This document shows, piece by piece, positions 56,447 through 64,000 of a stretch of 64,000 nucleotides of DNA. Positions within the stretch are counted from its first letter, which is position 1, and the number at the start of each line of letters is the position of its first letter. The notes beneath the pieces were generated by a model, which saw nothing but the letters and a program-made list of their open reading frames with translations, did no database searches and was not told where the DNA came from. Origin of the DNA: Klebsiella spallanzanii (GTDB taxonomy: Bacteria; Pseudomonadota; Gammaproteobacteria; Enterobacterales; Enterobacteriaceae); assembly GCF_902158555.1 (NCBI RefSeq), contig NZ_CABGGS010000012.1:296880-360879 (forward strand), given 5' to 3'. A program made the translations under genes and the position numbers.

Positions 56447-57268
56447 ATGCCGTGTGAAGAACTGGATATCGTCTGGAATAATATTAAAGCCGAAGCCCGG
56501 GCTTTAGCTGACTGTGAGCCAATGCTCGCCAGTTTTTATCACGCCACGCTACTCAAGCACGAAAACCTCGGCAGCGCCCTGAGCTATATGCTGGCCAACA
56601 AACTGGCCTCCCCGATTATGCCCGCTATCGCGATTCGTGAAGTGGTGGAAGAAGCCTACGCCGCTGACCCGGAAATGATCGCCTCCGCCGCCTGCGATAT
56701 TCAGGCGGTGCGTACCCGCGACCCGGCGGTGGATAAATACTCGACGCCGCTGCTATACCTTAAAGGATTCCACGCGCTACAGGCTTATCGCATCGGCCAC
56801 TGGCTGTGGAACCAGGGGCGTCGGGCGCTGGCAATCTTCCTGCAAAATCAAGTTTCCGTCTCGTTCCAGGTGGATATCCACCCGGCAGCGAAGATTGGCC
56901 GCGGGATCATGCTTGACCACGCCACCGGCATTGTCGTCGGTGAAACGGCGATCATTGAAGATGATGTGTCGATTCTGCAATCGGTGACCCTTGGCGGTAC
57001 TGGTAAAACCAGCGGCGATCGTCACCCGAAAATTCGCGAAGGCGTAATGATTGGCGCCGGGGCGAAGATCCTTGGCAATATTGAAGTCGGGCGCGGGGCA
57101 AAAATCGGCGCCGGTTCGGTAGTGCTACAACCGGTGCCGCCGCATACCACCGCCGCAGGCGTTCCTGCCCGCATTGTGGGCAAGCCAGAGAGCGATAAGC
57201 CCGCAATGGATATGGATCAGCACTTTAATGGCATACACCATACCTTCGAGTACGGTGACGGTATTTGA
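56447..57268 (+). CDS. cysE: Serine acetyltransferase
   Basis: CysE makes O-acetylserine from serine and acetyl-CoA, the first step of cysteine synthesis. The 273-residue protein has the N-terminal helical domain and a left-handed beta helix with hexapeptide repeats (IGRGIMLDHATGIVVGET, IGAGAKILGN). The C-terminal Ile-type tail that binds CysK is present (EYGDGI). CTGGAG precedes the start. BIME repeats follow. Confidence 0.98.
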   Translation: MPCEELDIVWNNIKAEARALADCEPMLASFYHATLLKHENLGSALSYMLANKLASPIMPAIAIREVVEEAYAADPEMIASAACDIQAVRTRDPAVDKYSTPLLYLKGFHALQAYRIGHWLWNQGRRALAIFLQNQVSVSFQVDIHPAAKIGRGIMLDHATGIVVGETAIIEDDVSILQSVTLGGTGKTSGDRHPKIREGVMIGAGAKILGNIEVGRGAKIGAGSVVLQPVPPHTTAAGVPARIVGKPESDKPAMDMDQHFNGIHHTFEYGDGI

Positions 57269-57272
57269 TTGA

Positions 57273-57363
57273 TTTCCCGGAGGCGATGCTGCGCATCTGT
57301 CCGGGCTACAACATTGAGCGCTGTCTGGTAGCCCGAACAGGCGCTTAGCGCCGCCTCCGGGAC
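57273..57363. repeat. BIME: pair of inverted REP sequences between cysE and trmL
   Basis: Two REP-type palindromes face each other: CCCGGAGGCGATGCTGCGCATCTGTCCGGGCTAC and, inverted, GTAGCCCGAACAGGCGCTTAGCGCCGCCTCCGGG. They fill the space between convergent genes; the second ends at the trmL stop. Similar sequence occurs between mutM and coaD. Confidence 0.85.
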
Positions 57364-57837
57364 TCAGTTGCGCAGCACGGCGCCCGGATACCCCAGCTGG
57401 CGCCAGGCTTCATACACTACCACCGACACCGCGTTTGACAGGTTCATGCTGCGGCTGTCCGGCATCATCGGAATACGGATTTTTTGCGCTGCGGGCAGGG
57501 CATCGAGAATGCTGGCAGGCAGTCCGCGGGTTTCCGGGCCAAACATCAAAAAATCACCGTCCTGATAGCTCACCGCGCTATGGGCTGGGGTACCTTTGGT
57601 GGTCAGGGCGAACAGACGCTGCGGCTTTGCGCTTTCAACAAATGCGGCGTAATCGGCATGGCGCTGGACGGCGGCGAACTCGTGGTAGTCCAGCCCGGCG
57701 CGGCGCAAACGTTTATCGTCCCAGGCAAAGCCCATCGGTTCGATGATATGCAGGTTGAAGCCGGTGTTAGCGCACAGGCGGATAATATTCCCGGTGTTCG
57801 GCGGGATTTCTGGTTCGAATAAGACAATGTTAAGCAT
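57364..57837 (-). CDS. trmL: tRNA (cytidine/uridine-2'-O-)-methyltransferase TrmL
   Basis: The 157-residue SPOUT methyltransferase modifies the wobble base 34 of two leucine tRNAs. The knot region is intact ([32 protein letters not shown]), with the N-terminal [26 protein letters not shown] precedes the start. It is the usual neighbour of cysE. Confidence 0.97.
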   Translation of the reverse strand: MLNIVLFEPEIPPNTGNIIRLCANTGFNLHIIEPMGFAWDDKRLRRAGLDYHEFAAVQRHADYAAFVESAKPQRLFALTTKGTPAHSAVSYQDGDFLMFGPETRGLPASILDALPAAQKIRIPMMPDSRSMNLSNAVSVVVYEAWRQLGYPGAVLRN

Positions 57838-57880
57838 GCTGCCCCCTTAATTGCGGGGGGCAGAATAGCAGATATTTGGC

Positions 57881-57993
57881 GAACCCTCACTCCGCTCTCT
57901 TTCTGAATGGGAGAGGGAGAAAACCTGCCTGCTCAGCGCAGAGGATTGCTTCCCTCGCCCCTTTGGGGAGAGGGCCAGGATGAAGGGGAACAG
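57881..57993. repeat. Dispersed repeat with inverted GGGAGAGGG segments
   Basis: The stretch between trmL and the end of lldD contains GGGAGAGGGAGAAAAC, then TCCCTCGCCCCTTTGGGGAGAGGG, which can fold on itself, and CCAGGATGAAGGGG. This composition is that of a common enterobacterial intergenic repeat, whose name I do not give. It may act as the lldPRD transcript end. Confidence 0.55.
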
Positions 57994-58000
57994 CCGCAGA

Positions 58001-59185
58001 TTACGCCGCATTCCCTGCCTTGATCACATCAAAAGTCCGCAGCGCATCGGCGTTTTGCACCAGAGAGTCGCGGCTGATCTCACTGATGGTTTTCGCGCCG
58101 GTCAGGGTCATCGCCACCTTCATCTCTTTCTCAATCAGGTTCAGCAGATTGGCGACCCCCTGCTTGCCGTGAGTGGCCAGCGCATACAGATAAGCGCGGC
58201 CCAGCAGCACGCTATCCGCACCTAGCGCAATCATGCGCACGACATCGAGGCCGTTGCGAATACCGCTGTCGGCGAGAATGGTGATGTCGCCTTTCACCGC
58301 GTCAGCGATCGCGGGCAGGGCGCGGGCGGAGGAGAGCACACCATCAAGCTGGCGACCGCCGTGGTTGGAGACCACAATCCCGTCAGCGCCAAAACGTACC
58401 GCGTCGCGTGCATCTTCCGGGTCGAGGATCCCCTTGATCACCATCGGGCCATCCCAGAACTCACGGATCCACTCAAGGTCTTTCCAGGAAATCGACGGAT
58501 CGAAGTTATTCGCCAGCCAGCCAATGTAATCTTCAAGGCCAGTTGGTTTGCCGAGGTAGGCGGAGATATTGCCCAAATCGTGCGGGCGACCGTTTAAACC
58601 AACGTCCCATGCCCACTGCGGATGGGTCATCGCCTGCCAGTAGCGGCGCATCGCCGCGTTCGGGCCGCTCATTCCGGAGTGCGCATCGCGATAGCGCGCG
58701 CCGGGGGTCGGCATATCGACGGTAAAGACCAGCGTTGAACAGCCCGCAGCCTTAGCGCGCTCCAGCGCGTTGCGCATAAAGCCACGATCGCGCAGGACGT
58801 AGAGCTGGAACCACATCGGGCGCTTGATGGTCGGGGCGACTTCCTCAATCGGGCAAACGGAAACGGTGGAGAGCGTAAAGGGAATACCTTTCTCATCCGC
58901 TGCACCTGCTGCCTGCACTTCACCGCGGCGTGCATACATTCCGCACAGGCCGACAGGGGCCAGCGCCGTTGGCATTGAAAGCTTTTCGTTAAATAGTGTG
59001 GTTTCCAGACTCAGATCCGACATGTTCTTCAGTATCCGCTGGCGCAGGGCCACATCGGACAGGTCTTCCACGTTGCGGCGCAGGGTGTGCTCGGCGTAAG
59101 CGCCGCCGTCGATATAATGGAACAGGAACGGTGGCAGGATACGCTGTGCGGCGGCGCGGTAGTCGCTGGCGGCGGAAATAATCAT
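58001..59185 (-). CDS. lldD: FMN-dependent L-lactate dehydrogenase
   Basis: LldD oxidises L-lactate to pyruvate at the membrane and passes electrons to the respiratory chain. The 394-residue protein has [18 protein letters not shown], the catalytic His in [12 protein letters not shown] and the FMN motif [10 protein letters not shown]. The ATG overlaps the lldR stop (TGATG). The C-terminus is a few residues different in length from E. coli. It is the last gene of lldPRD. Confidence 0.97.
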   Translation of the reverse strand: MIISAASDYRAAAQRILPPFLFHYIDGGAYAEHTLRRNVEDLSDVALRQRILKNMSDLSLETTLFNEKLSMPTALAPVGLCGMYARRGEVQAAGAADEKGIPFTLSTVSVCPIEEVAPTIKRPMWFQLYVLRDRGFMRNALERAKAAGCSTLVFTVDMPTPGARYRDAHSGMSGPNAAMRRYWQAMTHPQWAWDVGLNGRPHDLGNISAYLGKPTGLEDYIGWLANNFDPSISWKDLEWIREFWDGPMVIKGILDPEDARDAVRFGADGIVVSNHGGRQLDGVLSSARALPAIADAVKGDITILADSGIRNGLDVVRMIALGADSVLLGRAYLYALATHGKQGVANLLNLIEKEMKVAMTLTGAKTISEISRDSLVQNADALRTFDVIKAGNAA

Positions 59186-59958
59186 CACAAGTTCTCCCTG
59201 GAATTGTCGTTATGGTCACCGGGCAGGCGGGTAATTCGCGCCTGGCGGGCCTGGTCTTCATCAAAACGTTTGATCGTGGCGTGGACAAAGCCCAAGTGGG
59301 CCATCATCGCCTGTCTGGCACCTTCGGGATCGCCGGCGATAATCGCCTCCATCACCGCCTGGTGCTGCTCGGTCAGGCGAGCGAAGACCGGCGGGACGAG
59401 ATACATCCGCTGGCGGCTCTCCTTGACCGAGGATTGTAAGAGGTCGAAAAAGCCGCGCATGGTTTGCAGCAACACCACGTTGTGCGAGGCTTCGGCAATC
59501 GCCAGATGGAAACGGACGTCGGCCTGCGAGGCCAGGTCAGGGTCTTCGCTCTGGGTGGCTTCAAAGCAGAGGCGGATTTTCTCTTTTTCGCTATCGGTTG
59601 CGCGCATCGCCGCATGCCAGGCGGTGCTGGCTTCGATGGCGTGCCGGGCTTCGAGGATATCGAAACTGTAATCGGGGTCGTCGGAAAGCAGCGTTTTCAA
59701 CGGCTGAACAATATTTTGCTCTGACCACGCCTCGTGCTGCCAGCGCACGAATGTGCCGCCGCCGCGACGGCTAAGCAGCACCCCTTCGTTGACGAGCATC
59801 GCCAGCGCTTCGCGCAGCGAGTTGCGTGATACGCCAAGCTGGGTTGCCAGCTGGCGCTCGGCGGGCAATCGCATGCCCGCCTCCAGGTTTTGTTCTTCAA
59901 TCAGCGCCCGCACGCGACGGGCGACGTCGTCGGCAAGGCGTTTTGGCATCACTATCAC
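59185..59958 (-). CDS. lldR: Lactate-responsive regulator LldR
   Basis: The 257-residue GntR/FadR-type regulator has an N-terminal winged helix ([20 protein letters not shown]) and an FCD effector domain with [11 protein letters not shown], carrying the metal-binding His. In E. coli it represses lldPRD without L-lactate and activates it with lactate, binding two operators upstream of lldP; both can be seen here. Its start overlaps the lldP stop (ATGA) and its end overlaps lldD. Confidence 0.96.
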   Translation of the reverse strand: MIVMPKRLADDVARRVRALIEEQNLEAGMRLPAERQLATQLGVSRNSLREALAMLVNEGVLLSRRGGGTFVRWQHEAWSEQNIVQPLKTLLSDDPDYSFDILEARHAIEASTAWHAAMRATDSEKEKIRLCFEATQSEDPDLASQADVRFHLAIAEASHNVVLLQTMRGFFDLLQSSVKESRQRMYLVPPVFARLTEQHQAVMEAIIAGDPEGARQAMMAHLGFVHATIKRFDEDQARQARITRLPGDHNDNSRENL

Positions 59959-61610
59959 GGAATCATCCAGGTTAAGACATACGCCTGCAGCGTGGTGATG
60001 ACGCCGACCATGCAGGTGAAAATCAGGCTATGTTTCACGGTAAAGCGGAACAGGTCGGACTCCTTACCCACCAGACCCACTGCCGCACAGGCGATGGCGA
60101 TGGACTGCGGCGAAATCATTTTTCCGGTCACGCCGCCGGTGGTGTTTGCGGCAACCAGCAGAATATCGGAGACACCAATCTGTTGCGCCGCCGTCGCCTG
60201 TAGCGCGGCAAACAGCGCGTTAGACGATGTATCCGAACCGGTCAGGAATACCCCCAACCAGCCGAGGAACGGCGAGAAGAAAGTAAACGCGTGGCCGGTG
60301 TGCGCCAGCGCGAGGGCCAGAGTTGAGGATAGCCCGGAATAGTTGGAAATAAAGGCGAACGCCAGCACCATGCCGATGGAGTAAATCGGCAGCGCCAGTT
60401 CCTTCAGCGTGCTGCCGAAGGTCGAGATCGCGTCTTTCGGCTTCATACGCAGCCAGACGATGGAAAGCAGCGCGGCGAACAGAATGGCGGTACCGGTGGC
60501 GGAGAGCCAGTCGAACTTATAGACCGCGGCATACGGCGTGGCTTCGCTGACCACTGGCGGCATACGGGCTACCATCTTGTCGAGGAACGGCACGGAAATA
60601 TTAATGACAAAGTCGTACATTGCGCCGCCCGGAGCGAACAGCGCTTTGAACGGCGGCACGCTCCACAGGGTCACGGTGGCGGTCAGGAACAGGAACGGTG
60701 ACCAGGCGCGGACAACCTGTCCCGGCGTGTAGTGAGTGCGCGCCAGAGTCATATCGACCTGCGATGCGCCCATATCGCCGAAGCGGAAGATGCGCACCGG
60801 CTGCCAGCGTTTGAGGAACAACGTCAGGCAGACCAGCGATACCAGAGAAGAGATGATATCCGGCAGTTCCGGGCCGAGGAAGTTAGAGCTGAGGTACTGA
60901 GCGATAGCAAAGGAGCCACCTGCGACCATAACCGCAGGCCAGGTCTCTTTAATCCCGCGCCAGCCGTCCATAATCGCCATGATCCAGAACAGCACGATGA
61001 TGGTCAGGAACGGCAGCTGGCGACCAACCATCTGGCCAATTTCAAAGCTGTCGAGTCCCGTAACCTGCCCGGCGACCAGAATCGGAATGCCCATCGCGCC
61101 AAACGCTACCGGTGCGGTGTTGACGATCAGGCACAGGCCAGCGGCATACAGCGGGTTAAAGCCAAGCCCTACCAGCAATGCAGCGGTAATGGCGACCGGC
61201 GCGCCAAAACCAGCGGCTCCCTCAAGAAACGCGCCGAAGGAGAAGCCGACGATGAGCATTTGCAGACGTTGGTCCGGGGTAATCGACAAAATCGATGAAC
61301 GGATAATGTCGAACTGTCCGGTTTTCACCGAGATTTTATAGACGAATACTGCGGCAATAATAATCCACGCGATGGGCCACAGGCCGTAGAAGAAGCCGTA
61401 GATGACGGAGGCCAGCGCGTGGTCAACCGGCATCTTGTAGAACAGCAGGGCGACGGAGAGCGCAATGACCACGGTCCAGGTCGCGGCGACGTACCCTTTC
61501 AGCTTGAGCTTAATCAGGGCAAAAAAGAAAAACAGAATCGGTAGCGATGCGATAAGACTCGATAGCCAGATGTTACCGGCCGGATCGTAATTTTGTTGCC
61601 AGAGGTTCAT
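59955..61610 (-). CDS. lldP: L-lactate permease
   Basis: The 551-residue protein has about 12 membrane segments and takes up L- and D-lactate and glycolate with protons. It agrees with E. coli LldP over its length ([16 protein letters not shown] at the start, [32 protein letters not shown]). The family ATG is used; a start four codons upstream is less likely. It is the first gene of lldPRD. Confidence 0.98.
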   Translation of the reverse strand: MNLWQQNYDPAGNIWLSSLIASLPILFFFFALIKLKLKGYVAATWTVVIALSVALLFYKMPVDHALASVIYGFFYGLWPIAWIIIAAVFVYKISVKTGQFDIIRSSILSITPDQRLQMLIVGFSFGAFLEGAAGFGAPVAITAALLVGLGFNPLYAAGLCLIVNTAPVAFGAMGIPILVAGQVTGLDSFEIGQMVGRQLPFLTIIVLFWIMAIMDGWRGIKETWPAVMVAGGSFAIAQYLSSNFLGPELPDIISSLVSLVCLTLFLKRWQPVRIFRFGDMGASQVDMTLARTHYTPGQVVRAWSPFLFLTATVTLWSVPPFKALFAPGGAMYDFVINISVPFLDKMVARMPPVVSEATPYAAVYKFDWLSATGTAILFAALLSIVWLRMKPKDAISTFGSTLKELALPIYSIGMVLAFAFISNYSGLSSTLALALAHTGHAFTFFSPFLGWLGVFLTGSDTSSNALFAALQATAAQQIGVSDILLVAANTTGGVTGKMISPQSIAIACAAVGLVGKESDLFRFTVKHSLIFTCMVGVITTLQAYVLTWMIP

Positions 61611-61680
61611 GCAGGTCTCCATCGGGCCGCCATGATGTCGTGCTGAGTCTTATGCTCTTTGCAGGTCACATCATTTGTAA

Positions 61681-61698
61681 AATTGGCCCAGCCAAATT
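61681..61698. promoter_or_regulatory. LldR-type operator, lldP-proximal
   Basis: AATTGGCCCAGCCAAATT is a near-perfect palindrome with TTGG and CCAA half-sites, as expected for a FadR-subfamily regulator. It is about 70 bases before the lldP ATG. A matching site lies about 125 bases further upstream, the spacing reported for the two LldR operators of E. coli. Confidence 0.65.
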
Positions 61699-61806
61699 GC
61701 GATTGTAGGATTAACGACAACGAATGGTTAATCAAATGTTACTCATGGGCAATATGTCTGTGACATAAAATGATGGATATGTGAACCGTTGGGCGATTTA
61801 AGAAAT

Positions 61807-61823
61807 AATTGGTAGGGCCAATT
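61807..61823. promoter_or_regulatory. LldR-type operator, distal
   Basis: AATTGGTAGGGCCAATT has exact 6-base arms around a 5-base centre. With the proximal operator it could allow DNA looping across the lldP promoter. The 100 bases between the two sites contain no gene and should hold the promoter and any ArcA sites; I could not place a clear -35/-10 pair. Confidence 0.65.
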
Positions 61824-61892
61824 GAGAGGGGGGGGATAAATAGCGTTGGGATCAGAATAGCTCCCGTCCGCAGACGGCTATGGATCCGTATC

Positions 61893-61920
61893 CCGGCTAA
61901 GCGTAGCGCGAGCCGGGAGA
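61893..61920. repeat. REP-like palindrome downstream of yibL
   Basis: TCCCGGCT and AGCCGGGA form an exact 8-bp stem around AAGCGTAGCGCG. It lies beyond the yibL stop and before the lldP control region. It may be a REP relative or a terminator without a T-run. Confidence 0.55.
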
Positions 61921-61937
61921 TTCATGGGATGAAAAGA

Positions 61938-62300
61938 TCAGAACGCGGTTTTTGAGAAGCCGGTCATCTCTTTGAGGCCCATTTCGCGTCCCAGCGCGGT
62001 CATCGGGTGGACAACGACCAAACCGCGTACGCTTTTTTTAAGCTTGCCCATATCGGCCTGCTCTTTTTTGGTGATGGCGCGACGGTGCGGCATGCTCATC
62101 AGCTTTTGCGCTTCTTTGCTCAGCTTTTGGCCCTGAACGTCGCGCAGGCGCACGAGCTCTGCTTCAATAGTGGCTTTCTCTTTTTCCAGCTCGGCGTACT
62201 TATCTGCGGCCTCAACGAGAGACAGGTCGGTCTGCTGGTGGCGGATGGCGTCAAGACGGTCGCTCAGACGCTTAATTTCACTTTTTTCGACTTCTTTCAT
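61938..62300 (-). CDS. yibL: YibL family ribosome-associated protein
   Basis: The 120-residue protein is a charged coiled-coil type N-terminal part (residues 1-55) with a basic C-terminal part ([21 protein letters not shown]). It matches YibL of enterobacteria, reported to associate with ribosomes; the role is unclear. It lies between the lactate and mannitol operons, as in E. coli. Confidence 0.93.
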   Translation of the reverse strand: MKEVEKSEIKRLSDRLDAIRHQQTDLSLVEAADKYAELEKEKATIEAELVRLRDVQGQKLSKEAQKLMSMPHRRAITKKEQADMGKLKKSVRGLVVVHPMTALGREMGLKEMTGFSKTAF

Positions 62301-62575
62301 GGTGGTTTAATCTATTAAGAAATGGGCGTGATCAGACTATAGTATGTGCTGTCGCTTCTGTTGTGGGTAGTTATTTATCTAAACGTCACCGCTTTTCCTG
62401 TTAAAGCATTCGTAATGAGTTATTCTAACTAACTGAATATTATTGATGTTTAAGTTAATAGTTTGCTGTTTTTCATTTCTGTGAAGCCCGTCAGTCATTA
62501 AGCACGTTTTCCTCATCTAAATCCCTTCTTTTGGCTAATTCTTAACAAGATGATCCCCGAGCAGAGGAGAGCGTG

Positions 62576-62800
62576 ATGGCGAAAATCGGCGACGGTGTAC
62601 CGCGTATTATTGATAAGGCCGTAGATTTTATGGCTTCAAGCCAGGCTTTTATGGAATATCTAAAAAAGTCCCCGCGTTTGCAGCATATACCGCGGGATAT
62701 TCCGGCTGACAAAGAAGAGCTATTTCTGCGTCGTCTTGAGTATTATCGTCAGCTTTATCGGCCGACGTGCGACCAGCAAGAGACCGAATCAGAGCGTTGA
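62576..62800 (+). CDS. yibT: YibT family protein
   Basis: The 74-residue protein resembles E. coli YibT ([24 protein letters not shown], then [12 protein letters not shown]). Its function is unknown. GAGGAG precedes the start; the ATG is preferred over the overlapping GTG. Its 3' end overlaps that of convergent mtlR by 12 bases. Confidence 0.85.
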   Translation: MAKIGDGVPRIIDKAVDFMASSQAFMEYLKKSPRLQHIPRDIPADKEELFLRRLEYYRQLYRPTCDQQETESER

Positions 62801-63388
62801 TTTTTGAAAGGCTTTTTTTAAGCTGATTTTAGAAATCAGCTCGGTCAGAGATAGCATCATTGTTGAACGTACGACCTGCTGGTAGCGCAGTTTTTGCATT
62901 GCCAGCAGCTCCGCATCGCTGTCATCGAATAGCGGCATTGGCGGCAGGGCGGCGACGCAGTGCAGTTCGCCAAACGGTCCGAGAATCTCATCGTCGGTAA
63001 AGCTGTACTCATTACCGTCGTGGTTCAACTCTTCGCGCAGGGCCATCAGCAGCTCGGCGTCTTCATATTCGGCGCGACTGATCACCCCGAGGCCGTAAAT
63101 CAGCTTCAGGCGTACAGAAAGGTCACCCAGCGGCCCCTCGCCGTCTAGCAAGGGCTCCACTGCGTATTTCACCGCATAGTCGTCTTTACGGAACACCTGA
63201 AGCACCAGGATATTGACCGCTTCCGTCAGCAGTTCAACGGTAGCGATCAGGAAGCTTCTTACGGTTTTGCCAGCATTCAGACGCTCAAGCACACGGTTTT
63301 CAAATGCCTGTGTTTCTTCCATTATTGCCTGCAAATCTGACAGGAGTAGTAATGGGCGCGGTTCGGACCGCGCCAGATCTTGCCTCAT
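62789..63388 (-). CDS. mtlR: Mannitol operon repressor
   Basis: MtlR lowers expression of the mannitol operon. The 199-residue all-helical protein matches the family ([62 protein letters not shown]). It has no classical DNA-binding motif, as known for the family. The start overlaps the mtlD stop (ATGA), so it is translated with mtlD. Confidence 0.96.
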   Translation of the reverse strand: MRQDLARSEPRPLLLLSDLQAIMEETQAFENRVLERLNAGKTVRSFLIATVELLTEAVNILVLQVFRKDDYAVKYAVEPLLDGEGPLGDLSVRLKLIYGLGVISRAEYEDAELLMALREELNHDGNEYSFTDDEILGPFGELHCVAALPPMPLFDDSDAELLAMQKLRYQQVVRSTMMLSLTELISKISLKKAFQKSTL

Positions 63389-64000
63389 TTGGTGGCGTTA
63401 TAGTCGTTAACAGCTTCCGCCACCACATCGCTTGCCGCGTCCAGACCTGAAATCTGCGCCAGCGCGGCCTGAGGGCCTTTGTCTGCAATCAGCGTCGCCA
63501 GCTCTTGCGCCTGCGGATCTTCTTCGCTGCGGAAGTGCATCGCCGCAGCGATCCCTTTCACCAGGTTCAGATGTGGCAGGCCGTATTCCAGCGTGCCGAG
63601 CAGCGGCTTAATTAAACGATCGCCCGCACTCAGTTTGCGCAGCGGCTGACGGCCAACGCGCTCAACGTCATCTTTCAAATACGGGTTCTCGAAACGACCA
63701 ATAATCTTCTGGATATAGGCTGAGTGTTTCTGTGCATCAAAGGCATAACGCTTGATCAGCACCGCGCCGCTCTCTTCCATGGCCCCTTTAACTACCGCGC
63801 GGATTTTCTCATCGAGAATCGCGTCGCGAATCGTCTGGTGACCCGCCAGTTTTCCGAGGTAGGCGGTTATAGCATGTCCGGTGTTTAAGGTGAATAGCTT
63901 ACGCTCGACAAATGCCATCAGGTTATCGGTTAATTCCATTCCTGGGATATTCGGCAGCTCGCCTTTAAACTGGGTCTTGTCGACAATCCACTCGCTAAAG
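63385..64000 (-). CDS. mtlD: Mannitol-1-phosphate 5-dehydrogenase, 5' part outside window
   Basis: The last 205 codons are present; the gene runs off the right edge. MtlD oxidises mannitol 1-phosphate to fructose 6-phosphate with NAD. The segment from [20 protein letters not shown] to the end matches E. coli MtlD, with the conserved [16 protein letters not shown] (catalytic Lys/Asn/His region) and [18 protein letters not shown]. Order mtlD-mtlR is conserved. Confidence 0.97.
   Translation of the reverse strand, partial: FSEWIVDKTQFKGELPNIPGMELTDNLMAFVERKLFTLNTGHAITAYLGKLAGHQTIRDAILDEKIRAVVKGAMEESGAVLIKRYAFDAQKHSAYIQKIIGRFENPYLKDDVERVGRQPLRKLSAGDRLIKPLLGTLEYGLPHLNLVKGIAAAMHFRSEEDPQAQELATLIADKGPQAALAQISGLDAASDVVAEAVNDYNATK

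Overview
The window is enterobacterial chromosome. The right three quarters (about 17.7 to 64 kb) keep the gene order of the E. coli yicC-rph-pyrE-slmA-dut-coaBC-radC-rpmBG-mutM-coaD ... waa ... hldD-kbl-tdh ... envC-gpmI-yibN-grxC-secB-gpsA-cysE-trmL-lldDRP-yibL-yibT-mtlRD segment. The lipopolysaccharide core locus carries waaE, wabG, wabH and wabN instead of the E. coli hexose genes, which points to Klebsiella or Raoultella. The species cannot be fixed by reading alone.

Positions 1 to about 17.75 kb are the right part of a genomic island. It ends at a P4-type integrase next to the 3' end of yicC; its left end lies outside the window. It holds a large unrecognised gene cut by the window edge, a family A polymerase-like protein, a DUF262/DUF1524 nuclease-type protein, a tentative replication initiator with an AlpA-type regulator, and a group of XerC-like recombinase, RadC-like JAMM protein, papain-like cysteine protease candidate and DUF2787 protein. 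A divergent pair of Mu-type and Ner-type regulators follows, then several uncharacterised genes including an exported protein and an LP-repeat solenoid. Last comes a very AT-rich two-gene operon of a SAM methyltransferase and a DUF1848 protein with a C-terminal radical-SAM-like CX3CX2C. That operon, the polymerase-like gene and the protease pair are the best candidates for undescribed biology.

From 17.7 to 34 kb the core genome encodes RNA processing (yicC, rph), pyrimidine and dUTP metabolism (pyrE, dut), CoA synthesis (coaBC, coaD), nucleoid occlusion (slmA), ribosomal proteins L28 and L33, and DNA repair (mutM). Two insertions relative to E. coli stand out: a Tat-exported SMP-30-like protein between pyrE and slmA, and a four-gene VWA, PP2C phosphatase, kinase, TonB-like cluster between rpmG and mutM.

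From 32 to 46.5 kb lies the lipopolysaccharide core locus. Minus-strand genes hldD-waaF-waaC-GT9 and waaQ-wabG-wabH-GT2-waaA-waaE-coaD flank plus-strand wabN, a GT4 and waaL. Together they build heptose, Kdo, inner and outer core and attach O antigen. The AT-rich waaL centre looks like the variable part.

From 46.8 to 64 kb are threonine catabolism (kbl-tdh), a WaaE-like transferase, cell separation genes (envC, yibQ) with gpmI, the secB operon, cysE, trmL, the lactate operon lldPRD with two visible LldR-type operators, and the end of the mannitol operon. Dispersed repeats are common: three ERIC elements, REP/BIME sequences, and a MITE-like element between the pyrE attenuator and pyrE.
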